64,000 bases of DNA from Oscillatoriales cyanobacterium (lineage in GTDB: Bacteria > Cyanobacteriota > Cyanobacteriia > Cyanobacteriales > Laspinemataceae), in contig JAABRM010000009.1 of assembly GCA_011390955.1 (NCBI GenBank), positions 62,001 to 126,000 on the forward strand, written 5' to 3'. Position numbers and translations under genes: made by a program. Below, piece by piece: positions 1-7,941 of this stretch. The notes below the pieces were generated by a model that was not told where the DNA came from, searched no databases, and worked only from the letters and a program-made list of their open reading frames with translations. Every line of letters starts with the position of its first letter. Within the stretch, counting starts at the first letter, position 1.

Positions 1-1313
1 AAGTTATTCAAACTACTCAGGATGAATATACCTGTATTCAGGCAGCAGTGAGTTTAGAGAAAATCGATCCAGGCAATCCAGCGGCGATCGCGGGTTTGGT
101 TAAAGTTATCGAAACTACTCAGGATGAATATACCCTTTTGCTGGCAATTCGGAGTTTAGAGAAAATCGGACAAGGCAATTCTGAGGCGATCGCGGGTTTG
201 GTTGAAATTATCGAAACTACTGAGGATGACTATACCCGTTGGCAGGCAATTCGGAGTTTAGAGAAAATCGATCCAGGCAATCCAGAGGCGATCGCGGGTT
301 TGGTTAAAGTTGTCCAAACTGCTTGGAATGAAAATACCCGTATGCAGGCGATTTCGAGTTTAAGGAAAATTGACCCAGGAAATCCAGCGGTGATCGCGGG
401 TTTGGTTAAAGTTATCGAAACTACTCAGAATGAAAATACCCGTAAGCAGGCAGCAGAGAGTTTAGGGAAAATCGGACAAGGCAATCTAGAGGCGATCGCG
501 GGTTTGGTTAAAGTGATCGAAACTACTCAGGATGAAGATACCCGTATGCAGGCAGCAGAGATTTTAGAGAAAATCGACCCAGGCAATCCAGCGGCGATCG
601 CGGGTTTGGTTAAAGTTATCGAAACTAATTGGAATGAAGATAAAGAGATTGATTTTACTCAACTATCATTTGTCGCCAATTTTGAACCAGTCCTTCCAAT
701 TGTACTACTCCTTGATACATCAGGTTCAATGTCGGGTCAACCCATTAATGAGTTAAATCAAGGATTAGTTACTTTTCAGGAAGAACTGAACAAAGATGCC
801 TTGGCTTCTATGCGTGTAGAAGTTGCGATTATTACCTTTAATAGTTTTGTAAACATTGTTCAAGATTTCGTGAAAGTTAATCAATTTAAACCTCCTCACC
901 TCTCTGCTTCAGGTACAACTGGAACCGGGAAAGCCATTGAAGTTGTACTCAATCTTATTGAAGATCGCAAAGCCGTTTATAGAAATAATGGGATTGACTA
1001 TTATAGTCCTTTGGTGTTGCTAATTACAGATGGCAGCCCTACTGACAATTGGCAAAATGCAGCAAAAATGGTTCGAGAATTTGCTGCCAACAAAAAATTT
1101 AATTTTTTTGCCGTTGGTGTTGATGGAGCGGATTTGGATATTCTCTCACAGATTGCTCCTACCGATACGCCACCTCTTATGTTAAGGGGATTGTCGTTTG
1201 TTCAGTTATTTCAGTGGTTATCATATTCAATATCCGCAGTATCTCGGAGCATACCCGGTGATCAAGTGACGCTTCCATCAACAATCTCATGGGCAGACAG
1301 TAACAGAAATTAG
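1..1313 (+). CDS. HEAT-like repeat protein with C-terminal von Willebrand factor A domain (5' end outside window)
   Basis: The frame is open from base 3, so the GTG at 48 is only the first possible start inside the window and the true start lies to the left. Numbered from that GTG, residues 1-205 are six 34-residue repeats with the pattern SLEKIDPGNPEAIAGLV, predicted helical pairs of the HEAT/PBS type. At DNA level they are nearly identical 102-bp units. Residues ~206-400 form a vWA domain with an apparently complete MIDAS: DTSGSMS (223-229), a threonine in SGTTGTG and an aspartate in LITDG. The vWA part resembles TerY/YegL-type metal-binding adhesion modules. Repeat scaffold plus vWA suggests a protein-interaction or regulatory role; the partner is unknown. 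Domain assignment is firm, function is not. Confidence 0.8.
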   Translation, partial: VIQTTQDEYTCIQAAVSLEKIDPGNPAAIAGLVKVIETTQDEYTLLLAIRSLEKIGQGNSEAIAGLVEIIETTEDDYTRWQAIRSLEKIDPGNPEAIAGLVKVVQTAWNENTRMQAISSLRKIDPGNPAVIAGLVKVIETTQNENTRKQAAESLGKIGQGNLEAIAGLVKVIETTQDEDTRMQAAEILEKIDPGNPAAIAGLVKVIETNWNEDKEIDFTQLSFVANFEPVLPIVLLLDTSGSMSGQPINELNQGLVTFQEELNKDALASMRVEVAIITFNSFVNIVQDFVKVNQFKPPHLSASGTTGTGKAIEVVLNLIEDRKAVYRNNGIDYYSPLVLLITDGSPTDNWQNAAKMVREFAANKKFNFFAVGVDGADLDILSQIAPTDTPPLMLRGLSFVQLFQWLSYSISAVSRSIPGDQVTLPSTISWADSNRN

Positions 1314-1576
1314 GTTATACAAATTCAAAGAAAATTTATGAGTTGTGAACCGCTAAATAACATCCTCGATCGCGTTACCAATAATCACCATCCTGATGTT
1401 AATATAATTGCTTTGAGTTGGTTTGTGAATTGAACCGATCGCGCCCTTAAACCCACCCATTTATAACAGAAAAAGCACAATTTACAGTTAACCTTAATCA
1501 ATATTAACCTAGAAATATGCTATAATTGTGCTTAATTAAACTACCAATAAAATCGACTACTCAACAGATATCAAAA

Positions 1577-1759
1577 ATGAAACTCAAACAACATTTAGAG
1601 AAAAACCGAGAGGCAATTGTAGAAATTGCAGCCAAACATGGAGCCTTTAACGTGCGGATTTTTGGCTCAGTCGCCAGAGGAGAAGAAACGGAAAATAGTA
1701 GGGACACGGCATTGCCGTGTCCGGTGGTTTATATGTCAATAAAATGGCCAAGCTATTGA
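1577..1759 (+). pseudogene. MntA-type nucleotidyltransferase, truncated by a palindromic repeat
   Basis: The ATG at 1577 opens a typical small MNT-family nucleotidyltransferase: ~40 residues ending in the GSVARGEE motif. The following catalytic DxD segment is missing. At 1698 the frame runs into a palindrome (GTAGGGACACGGCA and its complement, 1698-1722) and ends after ~20 unrelated residues. Known family members are ~100 residues and usually form a toxin-antitoxin pair with a HepT protein; no hepT follows here. A TATAAT at 1521-1526 could be the -10 box. This is most likely a dead remnant. Confidence 0.7.
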
Positions 1760-2346
1760 TAAATGAATGGGTTTTAATTGCGATCTGAATTTGGTGGGGC
1801 GACCCAAGTCGGACAGATAGGCGAATAGAAACCCATCCCCGGTTTGATTTTTTATTTTATATAATTGTAGGGGCGAAGCATGACCGCAAATAATTTATCG
1901 GTTAAAACCAGAAATTTATTACGGTCATGCTTCGCCCTGAACCCAATACGAAAGCCCCGAACCCAATGTTTTACCATGACCAATATCCCGGAGGGCGAAG
2001 CATTCCCGTATATAGGTTATTGGTTAGTAGCGGATATTTTCTGCGGGAATGCTTTGCCCCTACAGGCAGATATATTATTATGATAATCCCGGAGGGCGAA
2101 GCATATACCCAGAAACCGGGTTTCTTCTCCGCTACCAACAGTTATCTTTGTCACCCAAAAAAGCAACCCGGTTTCTTAGACTTGAAAAGCGGAGATTTTC
2201 TGCGGGAATGCTTTGCCCCTACAGGTAAATTTGTGGGGGCGACAGAAACCGGGTTTCTTTGGTCAATTGTCGGTACAAAATGATAGATTTACAGAGAAAC
2301 CCGGTTTCTTATACTTGGCAAGAAATGCGATCGCGTTATCTACTTG
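1760..2346. repeat. Gene-free block of interspersed palindromic repeats
   Basis: No credible gene is seen. The block is built from copies of two short repeat families in both orientations: GGGCGAAGCATTCC with its complement GGAATGCTTTGCCC (for example 1871, 1929, 1993, 2050, 2092, 2210) and AGAAACCGGGTTTCTT with its complement (around 2110, 2165, 2250, 2297). Open frames through it translate repeat units only. Confidence 0.7.
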
Positions 2347-2730
2347 TCAGTATTCCCTAATCACAAAAATTGGTTGAACCGATTTGCGTTGATTTTGTTT
2401 CAGCACCCGAATGAGACGGCCATCAAAATTTTCGGCTTGAGACAATAAAGAATCATGGAGAAATTCTACTTGTCCCAGATAGTCTCGGTCATCTTTGCAA
2501 ATAATAATCCCACTGTGTTCTTGACTCTGACGATGCAAAGCAATAAAATTATCTCGATTTAGGGTAATCACAATCCGCTGTTCACTCTTGGCAAACGCTA
2601 AAACTGCATCATCGGAAATCCTTTGGTTAGCTCGTCCAGACTCATAAGAAGTCAGCACATCATAACCAAAGTTGCGTAAAGCTTTGACCATTTCTAAAGG
2701 AAAATTTTCATTGGAATAAAATTTAATCAT
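2347..2730 (-). CDS. DUF5615 PIN-like toxin candidate
   Basis: This 127-residue protein begins MIKFYSNENFP and has the DUF5615 pattern: an acidic residue near the N-terminus, a central VITLNRDNF stretch and a GIIICKDD strand. The family adopts a PIN-like nuclease fold and is paired with DUF433 proteins in cyanobacteria as putative toxin-antitoxin modules. Its start overlaps the end of the upstream DUF433 gene by 8 bp, which implies translational coupling. Family assignment is good; RNase activity is inferred from the family. Confidence 0.8.
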   Translation of the reverse strand: MIKFYSNENFPLEMVKALRNFGYDVLTSYESGRANQRISDDAVLAFAKSEQRIVITLNRDNFIALHRQSQEHSGIIICKDDRDYLGQVEFLHDSLLSQAENFDGRLIRVLKQNQRKSVQPIFVIREY

Positions 2731-3061
2731 GGATTTCTAGATCCGCATCATCTTGGTGGGAAGCGATCGCCCGATCTATTTCTGGTTTATGAGTTTCATA
2801 GTAAGCCTGTACTGCGGTCAAATCCATTAAAGTTAATCCCGGAAAATTTTGGATTATCTCTTGATAATCTGCTCCTTGCTGTTGTAAAGAAATTATCGTC
2901 CATACAGGGATTCTTGTATAACGAATACAAGCATGACCGCCACAGACTCCTGGGGTTTTTTGAATAATTCTGGCTTGCAATTTATCTTGCAATAAGAGAT
3001 AGTCTTCTCTTTCTAGCGAATCAATTAACTGGACTAAAGAATCGATTAATTTACTGTTCAT
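2723..3061 (-). CDS. DUF433 antitoxin candidate
   Basis: The 112-residue product has an N-terminal extension of ~35 residues followed by a DUF433 helix-turn-helix-like domain with the signature GVCGGHACIRYTRIPVW and a C-terminal DLTAVQAYYETH segment. DUF433 proteins are proposed VapB-type antitoxins for DUF5615 partners, and the next gene on this strand is one, with overlapping ends. The pair is probably autoregulated by this protein, as is usual for such modules, although no operator was identified. Confidence 0.8.
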   Translation of the reverse strand: MNSKLIDSLVQLIDSLEREDYLLLQDKLQARIIQKTPGVCGGHACIRYTRIPVWTIISLQQQGADYQEIIQNFPGLTLMDLTAVQAYYETHKPEIDRAIASHQDDADLEIHD

Positions 3062-3169
3062 TTTTCTATAAGTAGGCTACTCTTTGGAGTTCGTGTTCTG
3101 GTGGAAACAAAACAATTTTTAGGGCTTCGGAATGGTAATCGTAATTGTTTTACCCTAGCTTGATAATCC

Positions 3170-3406
3170 TCAATCAAAAGCTCTAACACTTCCTCTCACC
3201 TGAGTTAAACGAGTCGCAAATAGCAACAGGGCTAAAATATCGTCCCGGTCCAAATCATCATAATCTGCCAATATTTCCTCCATACTCATCCCTGAACTGA
3301 GTAATTCTAAAATAAATTCAACCGGATAACGCAATCCCCGGATGCAAGGTTTGCCATGACAGATATTTATATCTAGAGTAATTCGCTGCAATAGTGATTG
3401 GTTCAT
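3170..3406 (-). CDS. Orphan DUF433 protein, C-terminus possibly frameshifted
   Basis: This 78-residue DUF433 protein has the canonical ICHGKPCIRGLRYPVE and ILADYDDL motifs. No DUF5615 gene follows directly. The last residues (GSVRAFD) look unlike the family. Between this stop and the next gene (3062-3169) the same strand encodes fragments such as LLIEDYQARVKQLRLP and, in another frame, SEALKIVLFPPEHELQ. That suggests a decayed partner or a shifted C-terminus. The DUF433 call is firm; functionality is uncertain. Confidence 0.7.
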   Translation of the reverse strand: MNQSLLQRITLDINICHGKPCIRGLRYPVEFILELLSSGMSMEEILADYDDLDRDDILALLLFATRLTQVRGSVRAFD

Positions 3407-3487
3407 GGTGATTCAAAAGGGTGTGTCAGCAATTAAATTATGTGAATGATTATATTATAGCCATTTGGGTTTCGTCGCGGGGGTTTC

Positions 3488-3556
3488 AGAAACCGGGTTT
3501 CTTCAATATATTGTGGCGATTAACCGAACATCTGACGCAGAAACCCGGTTTCTTGG
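3488..3556. repeat. Inverted pair of AAACCGGGTTTCTT repeats
   Basis: One copy in each orientation (about 3489 and 3541) of the CCGGGTTTC repeat family that recurs at 2.1-2.3, 4.2, 33.7, 45.5, 58.9-59.0, 59.9 and 63.4 kb. The pair lies just beyond the stop of the DUF4351 gene and could act as a hairpin. Confidence 0.6.
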
Positions 3557-3590
3557 AAGGGTGGGATGAAGCGCGATCGCGCATACCCTA

Positions 3591-3974
3591 CTATTCTAAA
3601 TATGCCCTTAAATCATCCAAAGAACTAAAATCGAGGACTGCTATACTGAGGTTTTCTATTTCTTCGAGCGATCGCATCTCCAACTTTTTTTGGATATCTG
3701 GGGGGACTCCATCAAATAATAAGGAATAATCTTGCAGTTTATAAGACAATTGGCGAAGAATAATCGAAATAGCTGCTTGTTTCCGAACTGCCAGTCTCGT
3801 ATCAGTAATTAAGGCTTCGGCGTCAGCATCAGACGGAATTTCTCGGGCAATAATACTGGCATTTTCCACAATCGTATTGCCCATGCGGATATCGTGGCAA
3901 GCATCCCAGTCGCTTTCCGCAGTCAAGTCAGTTTCATAGTGAACCACAATCCAATACCGTTTTAGATCACTCAT
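3591..3974 (-). CDS. Hypothetical protein with C-terminal DUF4351-like domain
   Basis: The 127-residue product has a C-terminal ~55 residues (ILRQLSYKLQ...LEEIENLSIAVLDFSSLDDL) that match the DUF4351 pattern. In cyanobacteria this domain usually ends longer Rpn/PD-(D/E)xK transposase-like proteins. The N-terminal ~70 residues (YWIVVHYETDLTAESDW...) do not look like the nuclease domain. It may be a remnant of a longer protein or an independent small one. A MITE-like element starts ~57 bp upstream of the start codon. Confidence 0.6.
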   Translation of the reverse strand: MSDLKRYWIVVHYETDLTAESDWDACHDIRMGNTIVENASIIAREIPSDADAEALITDTRLAVRKQAAISIILRQLSYKLQDYSLLFDGVPPDIQKKLEMRSLEEIENLSIAVLDFSSLDDLRAYLE

Positions 3975-4030
3975 ATTAGAATCCGAATAAAAAATTTAGG
4001 CGAACATTCTTTTAGAGAGGTTGATAATTC

Positions 4031-4182
4031 TAAGTAGGTGAACATAATTAATTGCACTTTTCGTTTTCCGCCAATAGGCTTTGGATTCCCGTCGGAGTTT
4101 ACCCCCGCGAATGCGTGGGGCGGGAATGACAGCCTTTCTTCTCGTGGGGTCTGTAGTGCATTTATTTCTGCCCACCTACTTA
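4031..4182. mobile_element. MITE-like element, family B copy 1
   Basis: The element starts TAAGTAGGTGAACATAATTA and ends with the imperfect complement (TTTCTGCCCACCTACTTA). The interior carries a palindrome around GGATTCCCG and GGGAATGACAG. Similar elements lie at 7569, 17036 and 48666. It is non-coding; the open frames across it are repeat translation. Confidence 0.65.
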
Positions 4183-4211
4183 TTATAGTCAAGTCAGCGA
4201 TCGCCTGGGGT

Positions 4212-4385
4212 TGGAGAAACCGGGTTTCTTGACCAAATTGTCGGTACAAAACAAGAGATTTACATAGAAACCCGGTTTCTTATACTTGGCAGGAGGTGGG
4301 ATATTTTATTGATTGGGAAGGTGCGTTACGGCGGATATAAAGATAATTGCTTGTGTATCAAATATTATGGCCGCCTAACACACCT
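4212..4385. repeat. CCGGGTTTC repeat pair followed by a GGTGCGTTACGG-type element
   Basis: An inverted pair of AAACCGGGTTTCTT copies (4216 and 4266) is followed by an element beginning GGTGCGTTACGGCGGAT (4320) and ending GGCCGCCTAACACACC (about 4384). The same terminal pattern recurs at 47379-47444 and 57906-58096. No gene was found between 3974 and 4456. Confidence 0.55.
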
Positions 4386-4455
4386 ATGAAAGCCAGAATG
4401 GTTTATGATTAGCTTTGACGTAAGATAAGATGAAGCAGCCCGGTTTTTAGATAAG

Positions 4456-5418
4456 ATGATGATGAAAAAATTGCTGATTTTGCTTCTCGTGCCTTTGATC
4501 GTTGCTTGCGATCGGTTATTTTCCTTAGAAGGAGAACTGAGACCGATCCGCGACCCGAAAATTGGCACCTGTGAATGTCCTTACGATCGGCGGCGAGATG
4601 GTCGAGAATGTGGGGCGACTTCTGCTTATGACCGAGGGGGAGGTGGCGAACGCCCGATTTGTTATATTGCCCAAGATAAACAGGTAATTTCCAACAATAA
4701 GCATTTGTTAATGGGAAATCCCAGTAATGCCACGGCAAATCCCAATAATCTGAATAATTATTTATTGGAAAAGCCGGAATATGCCCTCAGTTACAACGCT
4801 AATACGGGCACCGCTAATTGGGTAAGCTGGCAACTAAATCAGTCTTGGTTAGGCAGCAGCGATCGCCAAAATACTTTTCGACCAGATAATAGTTTGCCGG
4901 AAAACTTTTATCAAGTGACGGCAAAAGACTATGCCAATACGGGCTACGATCGCGGACATATTATTCCTTCCGGCGATCGCACTCGTACCCGCGAAGAAAA
5001 TAGCGCCACATTTTTGATGGTGAATATGCTGCCACAGGTGCCGGATTTGAATCGCGAAGTCTGGAACGAATTGGAATCAGAATCTCGGCGCTTAGTCGAT
5101 CGGGGCAAAGAATTGTATATTGTGGCGGGTCCCCACGGGAAAATAAAAACCATCGCCAATGGCAAAGTTACGGTTCCCAAATATAACTGGAAAGTCGTCT
5201 TAATCCTAGATCGTCCGGGGGGTAATGCCAAAAGCGTGACTGCCCAAACTAAGGCGATCGCGGTTTGGATGCCCAATGACGATTCGGTGAAACGTACCAG
5301 TTGGAAAAATTACATTGTCACGGTGGATGATGTGGAAGCAAAAACGGGTTATGACTTCTTTAGTAATGTACCCCCCACCGTCCAAAAAGTAATTGAATCT
5401 CAACGTTATATTCCCTAA
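4456..5418 (+). CDS. nucA: DNA/RNA non-specific endonuclease, NucA type, predicted lipoprotein
   Basis: The product is 320 residues. The N-terminus has a basic start, a hydrophobic stretch and a lipobox LIVAC with Cys18, so it is probably exported and lipid-anchored. The catalytic core contains DRGH (residues 165-168, His168 as general base) and a downstream NMLPQVPDLN stretch that supplies the metal-binding asparagine in the NucA/Serratia nuclease family. Length and motif order match Anabaena NucA. A cysteine-rich segment (CECPYD...CGATSAY) lies between signal and core. Three consecutive ATGs open the frame; the first is used here. A hairpin terminator follows at 5447. Confidence 0.88.
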   Translation: MMMKKLLILLLVPLIVACDRLFSLEGELRPIRDPKIGTCECPYDRRRDGRECGATSAYDRGGGGERPICYIAQDKQVISNNKHLLMGNPSNATANPNNLNNYLLEKPEYALSYNANTGTANWVSWQLNQSWLGSSDRQNTFRPDNSLPENFYQVTAKDYANTGYDRGHIIPSGDRTRTREENSATFLMVNMLPQVPDLNREVWNELESESRRLVDRGKELYIVAGPHGKIKTIANGKVTVPKYNWKVVLILDRPGGNAKSVTAQTKAIAVWMPNDDSVKRTSWKNYIVTVDDVEAKTGYDFFSNVPPTVQKVIESQRYIP

Positions 5419-5446
5419 AAGTCACCCGATCGAAGGGACTCTGGGC

Positions 5447-5489
5447 GCCCATCCGCCAACCGAAAGCCGGAGGCTGATGGGCTTATTTT
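5447..5489 (+). terminator. Rho-independent terminator-like hairpin after nucA
   Basis: Stem GCCCATC (5447-5453) pairs with GATGGGC (5476-5482), with further inner pairing, and TTATTTT follows. It lies 29 bp beyond the nucA stop. Confidence 0.6.
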
Positions 5490-5603
5490 CCGCCGCACCC
5501 CTGGGGATTTAATTCTTTTGCCACAATGCCTCTTGCTAGGGCATAATTTCTGGAGGAACTCCCATGAGTTCTGGTGAATTTCAGATTTGCGGAGAGATGA
5601 GTA

Positions 5604-7562
5604 GTGGCTTATTGTCCGATTTGTCAGACAAAATACGCTGAGGGCGAAGTAAAAACTTGTGCCAACTGTGATTGGGATTTAACTCCTTATCCCTTGACCT
5701 TGGGACGCATTCCCGAAGGCTTTTTACGCAAAGAACGAGCTCAACTGACCTGGAGTCGGCGAGTTTGGGATGAGTTACAAACCTTATCTAGCAAAGTCAG
5801 CAGCACAGAAATCGATCCAGAAACGGTGCAAAAGCTGACAAATCTTAAGTTAGAACTTTCTCAAACTAAAACTCAGCTTAAATTATGTACTCAAGAACGC
5901 ACTGAGTTACAATCTTTGTTCGAGAAAGCCGAAGCTGCTTATTGGAAATTACATAGTGAGTTAGAAAAAACTCAGTCACAGTTAAAAGCTGTGAATAAAG
6001 AACGAAATCACCTGAAGGCACTTTTAAAAGAAGCCGAAACTGCCTATCACGAAATCGAGCATGAGTTGGAAATTACTCGCACTCAATTTACGGAGTCGGA
6101 ACAAAACAATTTTGAGTTGAAAGAACAAATTCAACAAGCGGCTACTGCCTATTGGCGATTAGAAGAAAAAGTGCAGTCCGGGGATGAAATGCGGAATAAT
6201 TTACTGACAGAGTTGCAAGCAGCGGATGAGGAGCGATCGCGCCTCCAAGCTGAATTAGCAAAAAATCAAACCTCCCTGCAAGAATCTACCGCAGAAATTA
6301 CCCAGTTACAGGCTCAATTGCAACAAGCCGCTACTTCTTATTGGCAGTTACAAGCTGAATTAGAAGACAACAAAAATAAACTAGCCAATATCGACAGACA
6401 AACCTCAATTTCTTTACTGGAAATGCGGGAAAGTCAATCCCAGATGCGATCGCAAATAGAAAAAGCCGAAGCGGAATCAAATCGCTTCAAAGACAAACAT
6501 TCTCAACTTGAATATGAACTCAATGAAGAACGCTTAGAAAAACGCCGAATCAACTCGCGGTTAGAGATGAGTTTAGCCGAAAGAAATCGGCTACAAAGTG
6601 AACTAGAACGCGCTAATAGTGAACTGTCCCAATTGCAAAATCGGTTATCTCAAACTCAATGGGAATTAGAAGCCACAGAAAGAGAACAAAGTCGCTTGCA
6701 GGAATTCCAGACCAGCTTGCAAAATTATCAAGCCGCACAATCTAGGGAATCTGGGGGTTTTCCGGGCGCCGGCTATCTGAAAACTTGTTTTCATCTGTTA
6801 ATCATTTTACTGTTTCTCAGTCCGGGATATTTTGCTTTCAGAGATCCCAGAGTTGCCAAACCGATTATTTCTTGGGTTTTAAAACAAGGATATCTTAAAA
6901 ATGTATCCCACCAAGATTTAACCGAAGTAAATTTACAAAACGCCACTTTAGATGAGGTGAAATTCACGGAAACAAGGCTGACAAACGCGAATCTAGCAGG
7001 CGCTAGTTTGGTGAATGCTTATTTAGTCAAAGCCAACTTAAACGGGATTAATTTAAGCGAAGCGAATTTAAAAGGCGCTAAACTGAAAGATGCCAGTTTA
7101 GATTGGGCGAATTTGACCGAAGCTAACTTACATTCGGCGGATTTAAGTGGGGCGAATTTAGTCCGGGCAAATCTCACGGGGGCAAATCTCACGGGGGCTA
7201 ATTTACGAGACAGTAAACTGGATGTTAATACAACTAAAATCGATCGAGAAGATTTACTCAACTGGCAGTTGGTCAATTTACCGAGACGCGATCGCCAGTT
7301 AAGTGGATTAAACTTGTCTGGGTTTAATTTAAGCTTTGCCAGCTTAATTGGGGCAAATTTGGGCAATAGCAAGCTTAAATGGGCTAATTTAAGTGGGGCT
7401 GATTTGCGGAATGCTAATTTAACTGGGGCTGATTTAACTGGGGCTAATTTGACCGCAGCCAAATTAACTGGGGTCAAAATTACCGGGACAATTTTAACCC
7501 AAACTAAAACCAATCATTTAACCGTTTGTCCCGATGGTCAAGCAGGCCCTTGTAGTTTTTAA
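5604..7562 (+). CDS. Zinc-ribbon / coiled-coil / transmembrane / pentapeptide-repeat protein
   Basis: The 652-residue protein begins with a small zinc ribbon: CPIC (residues 4-7) and CANC (19-22). Residues ~65-375 are a long coiled coil rich in Q, E and L, with recurring motifs of the form A-x-x-A-Y-W-x-L-x-x-E-L. One membrane span follows (~394-413). Residues ~436-640 are pentapeptide repeats of the A(N/D)LxG type, predicted to form a right-handed beta helix. The order implies a cytoplasmic ribbon and coil joined through a single span to a helix on the other side of the membrane; orientation is inferred. Function is unknown. It appears to be a single-gene unit. Confidence 0.8.
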   Translation: MAYCPICQTKYAEGEVKTCANCDWDLTPYPLTLGRIPEGFLRKERAQLTWSRRVWDELQTLSSKVSSTEIDPETVQKLTNLKLELSQTKTQLKLCTQERTELQSLFEKAEAAYWKLHSELEKTQSQLKAVNKERNHLKALLKEAETAYHEIEHELEITRTQFTESEQNNFELKEQIQQAATAYWRLEEKVQSGDEMRNNLLTELQAADEERSRLQAELAKNQTSLQESTAEITQLQAQLQQAATSYWQLQAELEDNKNKLANIDRQTSISLLEMRESQSQMRSQIEKAEAESNRFKDKHSQLEYELNEERLEKRRINSRLEMSLAERNRLQSELERANSELSQLQNRLSQTQWELEATEREQSRLQEFQTSLQNYQAAQSRESGGFPGAGYLKTCFHLLIILLFLSPGYFAFRDPRVAKPIISWVLKQGYLKNVSHQDLTEVNLQNATLDEVKFTETRLTNANLAGASLVNAYLVKANLNGINLSEANLKGAKLKDASLDWANLTEANLHSADLSGANLVRANLTGANLTGANLRDSKLDVNTTKIDREDLLNWQLVNLPRRDRQLSGLNLSGFNLSFASLIGANLGNSKLKWANLSGADLRNANLTGADLTGANLTAAKLTGVKITGTILTQTKTNHLTVCPDGQAGPCSF

Positions 7563-7568
7563 CCCAGT

Positions 7569-7719
7569 TAAGTAGACGGGCAGAAATAAATGCACCACAT
7601 ACCATATCAGAAAAAAACTGTCATTCCCGCCCCACGCATTCGCGGGGGTAAACTCCGACGGGAATCCAAAGCCTATCAGCGGGGAACGAAAAGTGCAATT
7701 AATTATGTTCACCCAGTTA
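7569..7719. mobile_element. MITE-like element, family B copy 2 (reverse orientation)
   Basis: Starts TAAGTAGACGGGCAGAAATA and ends with TGCAATTAATTATGTTCACC, so it is the reverse of the copy at 4031. It lies 7 bp after the pentapeptide gene stop. The rest of the 7563-7941 spacer has a TATAAT at 7812-7817 and an AGGAGG ribosome-binding site ahead of the next gene. Confidence 0.65.
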
Positions 7720-7941
7720 TCAGCTTTCCGCTTTGAGTTTTCCGGTTTCATTGGTGATGCGATCGCGGCTTAACAGTCCTTCTAATTTGGCTTTTTTGCG
7801 GATAATTTGTTTATAATTTAAGCATGAGAACAACAGCATCACTTATCGATACTGCTGAAGGCTGACGGCTAACCGCTGACTGCCTTTTTCCCTGTTCTCC
7901 GATAGCTGATATCAGATTTCAACTGAATAGGAGGCTGCACG

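Noticed and set aside
1880-2283. Overlapping 67- and 118-codon frames
   Set aside because: Built entirely of GGGCGAAGCATTCC and CCGGGTTTC repeats read in different frames.
7019-7513. 164-codon open frame on the minus strand over the pentapeptide repeats
   Set aside because: It mirrors the repeat codons of the pentapeptide gene, has low-complexity K/L/A/P composition and no independent start signals.
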